NCBI GenBank assembly: GCA_964388085.1
Contig: CAYLZW010000084.1
Coordinates: 1 to 20,344, forward strand
Reading direction: 5' to 3'
Source of the DNA: CAYLZW01 sp964388085
Lineage (GTDB): Bacteria; Myxococcota; UBA727; CAYLZW01
DNA length: 20,344 nt
The notes under the pieces are model-generated. The model did no database searches. It was not told the origin of the DNA and saw only the letters and a program-made list of their open reading frames with translations. This document shows, in pieces, positions 14,259 through 20,344 of the stretch. How positions within the stretch are numbered: the first letter of the stretch is position 1; each line of letters opens with the position of its first letter. Made by a program: the position numbers and the translations under genes.

Positions 14259-15589
14259 CGTTCGTCCTCGTCCTCGGGCTTAGCAACCTTCGGCCCCGAC
14301 CCACCATCGCCGTCGCCGTCGCCGTCGCCGTCGTCGTGGCCGTAGCTCTCAGCGATGGGAGGCTCGAGCGTCAGCCCGCCAAAAGGATCGCCCCGCAGCG
14401 CTCGAGTCTGCGGATGCACCGGCGGAGGACGCGGCGTAAAGCTCGGCCGAGTCTTCACCTCCGCCATCACCCCGGCGAACGCGCTCGCCGCGGCGCCTCT
14501 CGCTTCGCCCAGCTCCCATCCTGGATCGTCGTCGAGCGACGACGAGGCCCACGCCGCGGGAGGCGGCGCTCCAAGCGGCGGCAACGGCGGCAGGTCGCCG
14601 TCTGCAATCGGCGTCGCGATCCCCCGCGGCGGAGAGGGCGCGGACGGCGCCGGCATCGTCACGGGGACGATCTCACTCGCCTCGACCACCCGCCCGGGAC
14701 GTGCTCCGAAGCCCTCCTCGACGACCGGCGCGGCGGCCAACGGCGCCGCGCTCTCGGGCGCGTGCTGCTCGACGAGGACCGGCCGACCAAAAGGCGCGCG
14801 CCCGACGACGCAGAGCTGGGTCGCGAGCGCGTCCGGGTTCAGCGCTCCCCCCTCGGGGCCGCGGTTCAGCGCGGCGTAATAGGCGGGAGCGTTCGGCGCC
14901 GCGACGACGGCGATGACCGACACCGCCAGCTCCGCGCCCGCGAGCGCGCGAGCGTCCTCGAGCGAGAGCCCGAGGCTGAACAGCACCTCCGCGCCGGCCG
15001 CCACGCAGCGACGCGCCCGCGCGCGGACGTCCTCGTTCGCGTCCTCGGACGAGATCGGCGCGGGCAGCAGCCAGTCGGCCGCGAGCCCGTCGTCCAGCGA
15101 GAACACCGGCGCGCTCTCCGCCACCTCCCGCGCCACCGCGCACGCGAGCCTCCGCGCGCCCACGCCCGCGGAGCCCACGACGACGAGGCCGTGCCCTGCG
15201 CGCGCCGTCGCCAGCACGGCCACGGCGGCGTCGGGCGGCACCACGCCCTCCTCCACGAGCGCGCTCAGCCGCGCGTCGAGCGTCGGTCGCTTCTCGAGAT
15301 AGAGCAGCACCTTGTCGCCCGCCGTCGGCAGCGCACGCACGCGGTGTCCGTCGACGTGCAGCTCGAGCGCACGCTGCCCGGCGCCGAGCGCGCGCAGCGC
15401 CGTGAACACCTCGTCCGGCAGCGCCACGCCGAGGCGCTCTCGCCGCCCCCGTCGGGTCACGTCGAGCGGCCCGCGCTCGAGCGCGTGCGCCGCCGCCACG
15501 TCGTTGTCCACCAGCAGCGCGCCCAACGCTCGACGGACAGCGTCCTCGGCGCTGTCCGCGAGCGGCGGCGGGGGCGGCGCTTTCGTCAC
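14255..15589 (-). CDS. CpaF/GspE-like protein with degenerate P-loop and Pro-rich C-terminus
   Basis: The 444-residue product starts at GTG 15589, four bases after the argD stop. Its first ~260 residues follow the order of type II/IV secretion (CpaF-like) ATPases: a helical start, a beta-rich N-domain (ALELHVDGHRVRALP, DKVLLYLEKRPTLDARLSALVEEGVVP), then LATARAGHGLVVVGSAGVGARRLACAVA where the Walker A should be, and VIAVVAAPNAPAYYAAL where the Walker B/Asp-box region would lie. The P-loop reads GSAGVGARR (139-147) with no GK[ST], so ATP hydrolysis is unlikely; the Asp/His boxes and Arg fingers are also not evident. Residues about 300-444 are a Pro/Ala-rich, probably disordered tail ending in (Asp-Gly)n. 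It looks like a pseudo-ATPase scaffold. The assignment is by pattern only. Confidence 0.6.
   Translation of the reverse strand: MTKAPPPPPLADSAEDAVRRALGALLVDNDVAAAHALERGPLDVTRRGRRERLGVALPDEVFTALRALGAGQRALELHVDGHRVRALPTAGDKVLLYLEKRPTLDARLSALVEEGVVPPDAAVAVLATARAGHGLVVVGSAGVGARRLACAVAREVAESAPVFSLDDGLAADWLLPAPISSEDANEDVRARARRCVAAGAEVLFSLGLSLEDARALAGAELAVSVIAVVAAPNAPAYYAALNRGPEGGALNPDALATQLCVVGRAPFGRPVLVEQHAPESAAPLAAAPVVEEGFGARPGRVVEASEIVPVTMPAPSAPSPPRGIATPIADGDLPPLPPLGAPPPAAWASSSLDDDPGWELGEARGAAASAFAGVMAEVKTRPSFTPRPPPVHPQTRALRGDPFGGLTLEPPIAESYGHDDGDGDGDGDGGSGPKVAKPEDEDER
14307..14336 (-). repeat. (TCGCCG)n hexanucleotide repeat encoding Asp-Gly tail
   Basis: Four perfect TCGCCG units and one TCGTCG encode the (Asp-Gly)n segment near the C-terminus of the secretion-ATPase-like protein on the minus strand. 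Confidence 0.9.
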
Positions 15590-15593
15590 CAGC

Positions 15594-16799
15594 TCACAGC
15601 TCGCGCAGCAGCTCGTCGAGGATGTCGAGGCCGTCGTCGAGCGTCTGCTCGTCGATGACCAGCGGCGGCGCCACGCGCACGACGCGCCCGCCGATGATGT
15701 TCGTGACGAGGCCCTTCGTGAGGGCGCGCCGCGGCAGCTTGGTGGCGTCCACGTTCAGCTCGAGCCCGCACCAGAGCCCGCGGCCGCGCGCGTCGACGAC
15801 GATGCGCTTGTGCGTCTTGGCCATCGCTTGCAGGCGCGAGAGCAGGTGCTCGCCGAGCTTCGTGACGCGCGCGAGGAACTCGGGCTGCGTGACCTCGTCG
15901 AGGACGGCGCCCGCCGCCGCGCAGGCGACCGGGTTACCGCCGAAGGTGGAGCCGTGGCTGCCGTAGGTGAGGTGCTCGGCGATGTCCGCGCGCGCGATGA
16001 CACCGCCGAGCGGCAGGCCGCCGGCGATGCCCTTGGCGACGCTCATCATGTCGGGCTCGAAGCCCTCGTGCTCGTAGGCCCACAGCTTGCCGGTGCGGCC
16101 GACGCCCGACTGCACCTCGTCGAGCAGCATCAGGCAGCCGTGCTTGCTGCAGAGCTCCCGAACGCCCTTCAGGTAGCCCGGCGGAGGTGTGCGGATACCG
16201 CCTTCACCCTGGATGGGCTCGACCAACACGGCGGCCGTGCGCTCGGTGATGGAGGCCTCGAGCGCGTTCAGGTCACCGAAGGCGACGTGACGCACGCCGG
16301 GCAAGAGCGGCTCGAAGCCGACGCGGTACTTCTCCTGCCCCGTGACGGTCACTGTCGCCATGGTGCGGCCGTGGAAGCTCTTCTCCATGGCGATGAATTC
16401 GAAGCGCCCCTCTCCGCGGTCGTGAAAGACCTTGCGCGAGAGCTTCAGCATCATCTCGTTCGCCTCGGCGCCCGAGTTGCAGAAGAAGACCTTGTCGCCG
16501 AAGGAGTGCTCGACGAGCTTCTCGGCGGCCCGGATGGCGGGCTCGTTCCAGAAGATGTTGGACGCGTGCAAGAGCTTACCGGCCTGCTCCTGCACGGCGG
16601 CGGTCAAGCGGGGGTGGCCGTAGCCGAGCGAGCTGACGGCGATGCCCGAGACGAGATCGATGTACTTGTTGCCCTCCACGTCGACGAGCCGCGCGCCCTC
16701 ACCGCCCGTGACGACGATGGGGAGCGGGCGGTAGTTGCCGACGAAGGCGCGCGTGCCGCGCTCGATGAGGCTCTCGTTGTCCCTGCCGGTCTCGGCCAT
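15594..16799 (-). CDS. argD: Acetylornithine/ornithine-type aminotransferase (class III, PLP)
   Basis: The 401-residue product matches ArgD-type class III aminotransferases, which move an amino group between N-acetylornithine and 2-oxoglutarate in arginine synthesis; the same fold serves in lysine synthesis and as ornithine aminotransferase. ATG 16799 has AAGGAG nine bases upstream. Motifs: SGAEANE (109-115, PLP phosphate site), SFHGRTMA (141-148), EPIQGEGG (194-201), LLDEVQSGVGRTG (225-237, Asp227 pairs with the PLP nitrogen), SVAKGIAGGLPLG with the PLP lysine Lys256, and GSHGSTFGGNPV. Size and motifs are complete. No other arginine genes are nearby, so substrate choice between acetylornithine and related amines is uncertain. 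It appears to lead the six-gene minus-strand cluster. Confidence 0.92.
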   Translation of the reverse strand: MAETGRDNESLIERGTRAFVGNYRPLPIVVTGGEGARLVDVEGNKYIDLVSGIAVSSLGYGHPRLTAAVQEQAGKLLHASNIFWNEPAIRAAEKLVEHSFGDKVFFCNSGAEANEMMLKLSRKVFHDRGEGRFEFIAMEKSFHGRTMATVTVTGQEKYRVGFEPLLPGVRHVAFGDLNALEASITERTAAVLVEPIQGEGGIRTPPPGYLKGVRELCSKHGCLMLLDEVQSGVGRTGKLWAYEHEGFEPDMMSVAKGIAGGLPLGGVIARADIAEHLTYGSHGSTFGGNPVACAAAGAVLDEVTQPEFLARVTKLGEHLLSRLQAMAKTHKRIVVDARGRGLWCGLELNVDATKLPRRALTKGLVTNIIGGRVVRVAPPLVIDEQTLDDGLDILDELLREL

Positions 16800-16952
16800 G
16801 AAGCGCTCCTTGCGTCCGCTCTTTGGGCTCGTGTGTTCGTCGAGCGCGCGGGGACGCCAGAGAGGCCTAGCGTCCGCCGTGCACGACGGGAAGGGCCGAC
16901 CTCACGCAGATCAGCCGAGTGCCGGTGCCTGCCGCGCTGCGCGCGCCGGTGC
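16800..16952 (-). promoter_or_regulatory. Intergenic region upstream of argD
   Basis: This 153-base spacer lies between the Cys-rich lipoprotein gene and argD on the minus strand and probably carries the promoter of the argD cluster. I see AAGGAG before argD, no clear -35/-10 pair, and no terminator with a T-run. Confidence 0.3.
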
Positions 16953-17945
16953 TCAGCCGCAGGTGGCCGGGTCGGGGTTCGAGCCGAGGCACTCGCAGGG
17001 CAACGGATCGGCGTCCGGATCGCTCGGATCGAGGCAGAGGGACGAGTCGTCCCGCTTCACGCACTGGCGGGTGCTGCAGGAGCAGCGGTAGCGCACGTCG
17101 CCGCGCAAGAGCTCCACGGGCGGCGCGAAGATCGTGGCGAGCGGCGTCTGCGTGCCGGTGAAGTCGTTGTCCGTGCGCTGGAAGGTGTCCTGCCACGTCG
17201 TGAAGCGCTCCTGCCAGTCGCACATGAAGCCGAACGGGTGATAGTCGACGCGGATCTTGTGCAGCATGGCGTTCACGCCGAGCTCGTCCTTGAAATACGC
17301 CTCGATCTTGCCCTCGGCGGCCTGGTTCTCGATGTTGGCCTCGGGGTCGAGCTCGAGGATGCGCTCCATGAAGTCATCCGACGCCTGGCGGTAGGCGCTG
17401 TCGTCGCGGTTCGCGTACTCCTGCTCGAAGTGGAAGAACGGGAAGCCGTTCGGCGTCACGGCGTCGGTGGGCGCGTCGCGGGTGCGGAAGTCCGCGTTGC
17501 CGCTCTCGGCGCCGCCCGCGTCGATGTCGGCGAAGGGCGCCACGCCGCTGAAGAAGAGCTGCCCGATGGCGGCGGCGTCGACGGCGCTGGCCGTGCTCTC
17601 GTAGGTGTAGTCCGCGTTCACCGTCCAGGTGTTCGACGCCTTGTCGAGGCTGACCTGCTTCACGACGTAGGTCGCGCGCACGGCCCGATCGCAGCTCCCC
17701 TCGGCGCCGCCGCAGCCCTCGGCGCGGCCACCGATGCCGGGGAAGACGAGCTCGTCGCCGGCCTTCAGCGGGAACACGGGGGGCGGCGGCTCCTCGGGGC
17801 CGGCGTCGGGGAGCCCTGCGTCGGGCTGGAAGAAGAAGCGCTCGTCACCGACGCACAAGCAGCCGGGGACGGCCGGGATGGCGAGCAGGAGCCCGACCCG
17901 GACGAGGGTGACGAAGGACGGACGGCGAAGCTCATTGCGCTGCAT
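16953..17945 (-). CDS. Cys-rich lipoprotein of unknown function
   Basis: The 330-residue product starts at ATG 17945 and opens with a basic n-region, a hydrophobic segment (VGLLLAIPAVPGC) and lipobox V-P-G-C (Cys29). A short 'PDAGLPDAG' and Pro linker, typical of myxobacterial lipoproteins, leads to a beta-rich domain (ATYVVKQVSLDKASNTWTV, NADYTYEST). The middle part includes FMERILELDPEANIENQ and MLHKIRVDYHPFGFMCDW. The C-terminus is Cys-rich (YRCSCSTRQC ... PCECLG ... ATCG), probably disulfide-bonded in the periplasm or at the surface. I recognise no named family. It is divergent from the TPR/HEAT gene. Its 3' end is not coupled to argD, which lies 153 bases further on the same strand. Confidence 0.8.
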   Translation of the reverse strand: MQRNELRRPSFVTLVRVGLLLAIPAVPGCLCVGDERFFFQPDAGLPDAGPEEPPPPVFPLKAGDELVFPGIGGRAEGCGGAEGSCDRAVRATYVVKQVSLDKASNTWTVNADYTYESTASAVDAAAIGQLFFSGVAPFADIDAGGAESGNADFRTRDAPTDAVTPNGFPFFHFEQEYANRDDSAYRQASDDFMERILELDPEANIENQAAEGKIEAYFKDELGVNAMLHKIRVDYHPFGFMCDWQERFTTWQDTFQRTDNDFTGTQTPLATIFAPPVELLRGDVRYRCSCSTRQCVKRDDSSLCLDPSDPDADPLPCECLGSNPDPATCG

Positions 17946-18171
17946 GCGGAGACCCTGCCTGACAAGCCCAAGGCGCGGGGGTAGAGAGACACCGGCGCGG
18001 AGCCGGGAGCGAAGGGGCTCGGCAAGGTTACCTGGCCAGCGGCGCGTCGGCTACGACGATGGCGCTGCGCCGCTGCGCTTGTTGCTGTGTGGCGTGTGCT
18101 CCTTGCCGCGCGCGCAAGCGCTACGCGAATGTGCCGGGGACACGGGCAGGGGTGCGTGTGAGGAGGAGCGC
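17946..18171. promoter_or_regulatory. Divergent intergenic region
   Basis: This gap separates the minus-strand lipoprotein and the plus-strand TPR/HEAT gene. Promoters for both are expected; none is recognisable by eye. The plus frame stays open through the gap, so a start upstream of 18172 cannot be fully excluded. Confidence 0.3.
18161..18166 (+). promoter_or_regulatory. Shine-Dalgarno supporting a TTG start
   Basis: AGGAGG lies five bases before TTG 18172, the first codon after which the protein shows regular helical repeats. No ATG with a comparable site is in frame upstream outside the divergent gene. Confidence 0.6.
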
Positions 18172-19992
18172 TTGAGCTACATCGCGGAGAGCGTGCATCG
18201 CGCGCGCGGGCTCGGCCGCACCGCCGAGGCGGCGCTGGCGTGGCGTGAGCTCCTCACCCAGACCCACGTCGACGAAGCGGACTACAGCGACTGGGCGCGC
18301 GAGCTCGCCGCCATCTATGTACGGCTCGGGCGCGGCCTCAGCGCCGCGCGCATCCACGAGTATCTGCTGAACATCAACCCCGCGCTCGAGCGCTACGCGG
18401 AGTCGGGCACGCCGCGCGACGAGGGCCGCGTGCTGCGCTTCGGGCGCCGCCTCGCCGAGGCGAGCCAGCGTTACCGGGAGGCGGGGCTGTACGCGCACGC
18501 CGCGCGCTCCTCGGAAGAGAACGACGACCACGCCGAGGCGCTCGGCCTCTACGAGCAGCTCGCGCGCTCGCACGAGGCCATGGCGGCGCGCTACCTGAGC
18601 GGGCTCGCGGCCCTGAACGCCGGGCGCATCGCCACCAAGCTCGGCCAGCGCGACAAAGGCACCTCCCTGCTCGCGCTCGCCACGCGCCTGCTCGAGCAAG
18701 AGGCCGACCTGCGCGAGCAGACCGGCGATCGCGAGGGCGCGTTCCGCTGCTACCTCTGCCTCATTCAGATCGGCAAGGCCGAGGGCTCCTACGAGAACCT
18801 CGCCGAGGGCTATCTCAATTGCATTCGCATCTTGAAGGCGAAGTCCGACCGCTTCTTCACGATGCAGTACTATTACGATTTCATCGCCTGCTCCGACGAG
18901 CTCGGCGAGCTCCACTCCGTCGCCGACCTCTATCGCGAGGCGGGTGAATACGCCCGCCGCGTCGGGTTCATCTACGGTGACTATTTCTTGAGCGAAGCGG
19001 GCGGCGCCTGGGTGCGCGTGGCCGACGCCGCGCTGCAGACGGGCGCGCCCACCGAGCTCGCCGAGAACGCGCTGCTCGCGGCCGTGAGCTGCTTCAACCG
19101 CATCCGGGACGATCGACGCGTCGCCGAGGGCTACCAGCGCCTCGCGGAGCTGCCGGTCAGCGACAGCAAGAAGGAGCGCTACACGTCGCTGGCCGAGGAC
19201 ATCAACGAGGAGGCCGCCAGCAACGGACCGCACGAAGCCCCGCCGGCGTTCCCTGAATATTTCCGGCGCCGCGTGCGCATGCCCGAGATCTGGATCCGCG
19301 ATCTGCTGGAGGCCGAGAGCGGCAGCGACATCCCCGACGCCATCGGCCGCCTGGTCGGCGATCACAAGAACGTCTGGGAGGTGCAGCGACGCAAAGCGCT
19401 GCTCATCGCGCTCGCCTACGACGACCACATCGCGCAGGGCGGCGATCCCGAGCACGTGCCGCCGCACATCATCGAGAGCCTCGGCGATCTCGGGCACCCC
19501 GCCGCCGTTCGTCCGCTGCAGGCCCTCTACGAGGTGAGCGACGAGGCCACGCGCGCGGTCATCGTCGAGCGCGCCGCTGCCCTGAAGCAGAAGGAGGTGT
19601 TCGCGCTCATCGACCGCGCCATCTCGGAGGGCGAGGCGCGCGTGCTCGAGGCCGGCATCACGGCGCTGCGCCGGATGACCTTCCCGCAGGCGCTCGACAG
19701 CCTCGTGCGCATTTACAATGGGCACGATTCCCCGGCGATCAAGGAGGCGTGCCTGCGCAGCATCGCCGCCATCGGCACCGACGAGGCCTGCGAGTTCTTG
19801 CTCGACGTGACGCGCTCGTCGTCAGGGCCGTCCGGCGTGCGCGCGCGCTCGCTGCTCGAGCGTCACGCGCAGGAGCGCATGCTGTCGGCGCTCGAGCGGA
19901 ATCGACGGCAGGAGCCTGACCCGGCGCTCAGGATGTTCATTGGTCGCTTGGTGGATCAGGTGCGGACGCGTCGCGGCACGGCGACGTTCTGA
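18172..19992 (+). CDS. TPR/HEAT-repeat scaffold protein (probable TTG start)
   Basis: From TTG 18172 the product has 606 residues and is helical throughout, with no signal peptide or membrane segment. Residues about 1-320 are TPR-like hairpins: TAEAALAWRELLTQTHVDEADY, REAGLYAHAARSSEENDDH, ALGLYEQLARSHEAMAAR, REQTGDREGAFRCYLCLIQIGKAEG. The last ~240 residues switch to HEAT-type repeats: IIESLGDLGHPAAVRPLQAL, VIVERAAALKQKEVFALIDRAI, EAGITALRRMTFPQALDSLV, EACLRSIAAIGTDEACEFLLDV. Proteins of this type act as binding scaffolds, and HEAT units of this PBS-lyase-like kind often contact other proteins. No catalytic motif is visible. The frame is open further upstream, but that part overlaps the divergent lipoprotein gene and has no ribosome site. 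Function unknown. Confidence 0.8.
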   Translation: MSYIAESVHRARGLGRTAEAALAWRELLTQTHVDEADYSDWARELAAIYVRLGRGLSAARIHEYLLNINPALERYAESGTPRDEGRVLRFGRRLAEASQRYREAGLYAHAARSSEENDDHAEALGLYEQLARSHEAMAARYLSGLAALNAGRIATKLGQRDKGTSLLALATRLLEQEADLREQTGDREGAFRCYLCLIQIGKAEGSYENLAEGYLNCIRILKAKSDRFFTMQYYYDFIACSDELGELHSVADLYREAGEYARRVGFIYGDYFLSEAGGAWVRVADAALQTGAPTELAENALLAAVSCFNRIRDDRRVAEGYQRLAELPVSDSKKERYTSLAEDINEEAASNGPHEAPPAFPEYFRRRVRMPEIWIRDLLEAESGSDIPDAIGRLVGDHKNVWEVQRRKALLIALAYDDHIAQGGDPEHVPPHIIESLGDLGHPAAVRPLQALYEVSDEATRAVIVERAAALKQKEVFALIDRAISEGEARVLEAGITALRRMTFPQALDSLVRIYNGHDSPAIKEACLRSIAAIGTDEACEFLLDVTRSSSGPSGVRARSLLERHAQERMLSALERNRRQEPDPALRMFIGRLVDQVRTRRGTATF

Positions 19993-20014
19993 CAACGTCA
20001 TGCACGACGAACAG

Positions 20015-20041
20015 CCGTTGCCGTTGCCGTTGCCGTTGCCG
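20015..20041. repeat. (CCGTTG)4.5 hexanucleotide tandem repeat
   Basis: Four perfect CCGTTG units plus CCG, 22 bases after the TPR/HEAT stop codon. Unlike the other hexamer repeats in the window, it lies outside any gene. Confidence 0.95.
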
Positions 20042-20066
20042 CAGCGCGCGGCCAGCGGCAGCGGAC

Positions 20067-20134
20067 AAAAAGAGCCCCCCGGAAGCGGACCCAGGCAGTG
20101 CTGGGGCGAGCGGCTAACTCGCGCTTCCGGGGGG
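20067..20134 (-). terminator. Intrinsic terminator for a minus-strand transcript
   Basis: A perfect 13-bp stem pairs 20075-20087 (CCCCCCGGAAGCG) with 20122-20134. On the minus strand it is followed by CTCTTTTTG (T-run at 20071-20067). The 34-base interior holds two smaller hairpins (CCAG/CTGG at 20091-20104 and GCGAG/CTCGC at 20106-20122, the last base competing with the outer stem), so the RNA may fold as a three-way junction. There is no T-run on the plus side. Confidence 0.75.
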
Positions 20135-20256
20135 TCGGTGGCAGCAAAGGCGTGTCCGAGACCGCCAGTGTTCCACCCAGGGCCACTCTCAGCTCAGCTC
20201 CGCTTCACGAAGAAGCAGGGAGAGACAGAGCCTTGTGACCGTGCCTGGGGTCGGCG

Positions 20257-20301
20257 TCAGGACGCCGCCACCTCACAAGCCGTAGGGTTACTACCAGACA
20301 C
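20257..20301 (-). CDS. Possible 14-residue peptide with an extended Shine-Dalgarno
   Basis: GTG 20301 would encode MSGSNPTACEVAAS and stops at TGA 20259-20257, inside a GC-rich hairpin. The 14 bases ending just at the start codon (20314-20301, AGGAGGTGATCCAG) are complementary to the whole usual 3' tail of 16S rRNA, giving AGGAGG with a seven-base spacer. The same frame is also open upstream to the window edge, so the codons could instead be the end of a larger minus-strand gene. Confidence 0.35.
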   Translation of the reverse strand: MSGSNPTACEVAAS

Positions 20302-20344
20302 TGGATCACCTCCTCTCTCGGCGTGGGCGAGGGGCCCAACCTCT

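Larger units (their letters stand above)
19993..20344. other. Non-coding region with repeat, terminator and structured elements
   Basis: This 352-base region contains no ordinary gene. From left to right it holds a (CCGTTG)n repeat, a minus-strand intrinsic terminator, further short dyads, and a minus-strand 14-codon ORF with an extended ribosome site. It probably carries the 3' part of a minus-strand transcript that begins within or beyond the right edge. Confidence 0.6.
20065..20344 (-). ncRNA. Candidate structured or small-ORF-bearing transcript (5' end not defined)
   Basis: The minus strand from the right edge to the terminator has dense local pairing: CTTGTGA/TCACAAG (20232-20238 with 20273-20279) enclosing CGGCGTC/GACGCCG (20252-20258 with 20261-20267), a GCTTC-TTCGT-GAAGC hairpin, and the terminator stem. 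It matches none of the standard RNAs I checked (RNase P, tmRNA, SRP, 6S). It could be a small RNA, the 3' end of a longer mRNA, or a leader. Confidence 0.35.

Noticed and set aside
15312..17984. 890-codon plus-strand open frame
   Set aside because: It lies antisense to argD, the secretion-ATPase-like gene and the lipoprotein gene, all with clear motifs; its composition (Arg/His/Asp/Val-rich, no motif) is that of a GC-rich shadow frame.
20160..20215. TPP riboswitch on the minus strand (CTGAGA string)
   Set aside because: The other conserved thi-box elements (ACCC..GAACCTGA) are missing; the match is a short coincidence.
20230..20320. 3' end of a 16S rRNA gene
   Set aside because: Only the last 14 bases and CCGTAGGG match; helix 45 and the preceding conserved 16S sequence are absent, so it is not a true rRNA gene end.

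Overview
The window is about 20 kb of very GC-rich DNA packed with genes. Secreted proteins and lipoproteins carry long Gly-Glu, Pro and 'PDAG' low-complexity linkers. A ClpX adaptor has an acidic tail, and a zinc-ribbon/TPR protein and a TPR/HEAT protein are also present. This style points to Myxococcota (a Polyangia-like deltaproteobacterial lineage); that is inferred from gene style and is not a species call. I see no tRNA, complete rRNA, CRISPR array, transposase or phage gene, so this looks like chromosomal DNA.

Region 1 (1-3442) is a divergent cell-envelope cluster. On the minus strand, a beta-propeller-like lipoprotein overlaps by ATGA an M23 peptidoglycan endopeptidase that runs off the left edge. 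On the plus strand is a secreted NAGPA-type phosphodiester glycosidase with an NBR1-like domain. Both enzymes carry a hexanucleotide-encoded (Gly-Glu)n linker.

Region 2 (3530-5977) is the most interesting part. It is a tightly coupled three-gene operon: a lipoprotein with four cysteines after the lipid-anchor cysteine, a divergent DUF692/MNIO (multinuclear non-haem iron oxidase), and a helical partner protein with a possible RRE-like winged-helix C-terminus. The layout recalls bufferin/RiPP systems (secreted Cys precursor, MNIO, partner), but the precursor is an unusually large lipoprotein and the MNIO has changes at usually conserved positions. I propose it as a possible new MNIO modification system.

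Region 3 (6181-9019, plus strand) holds cytoplasmic genes: a tandem PilZ-like protein, an SspB-type ClpXP adaptor with a C-terminal ClpX-binding tail, and a zinc-ribbon/winged-helix/TPR protein.

Region 4 (16799 down to 9148, minus strand) is a six-gene probable operon: argD, a CpaF/GspE-like protein with a degenerate P-loop, an MlaF-type ABC ATPase, an MlaD/MCE protein, a large polytopic ABC-2-like membrane protein, and an RsmB/NSUN-type m5C methyltransferase. Four of the five junctions overlap or nearly touch. It encodes a lipid-transport module (MlaF plus MlaD) with no MlaE permease in view.

Region 5 (16953-20344) has a Cys-rich lipoprotein (minus) divergent from a TPR/HEAT repeat protein (plus) that probably starts at TTG. 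It ends in about 350 bases of non-coding DNA with a hexanucleotide repeat, a strong minus-strand intrinsic terminator, and a 14-codon minus-strand ORF. That ORF's Shine-Dalgarno is an extended complement of the 16S rRNA 3' tail.
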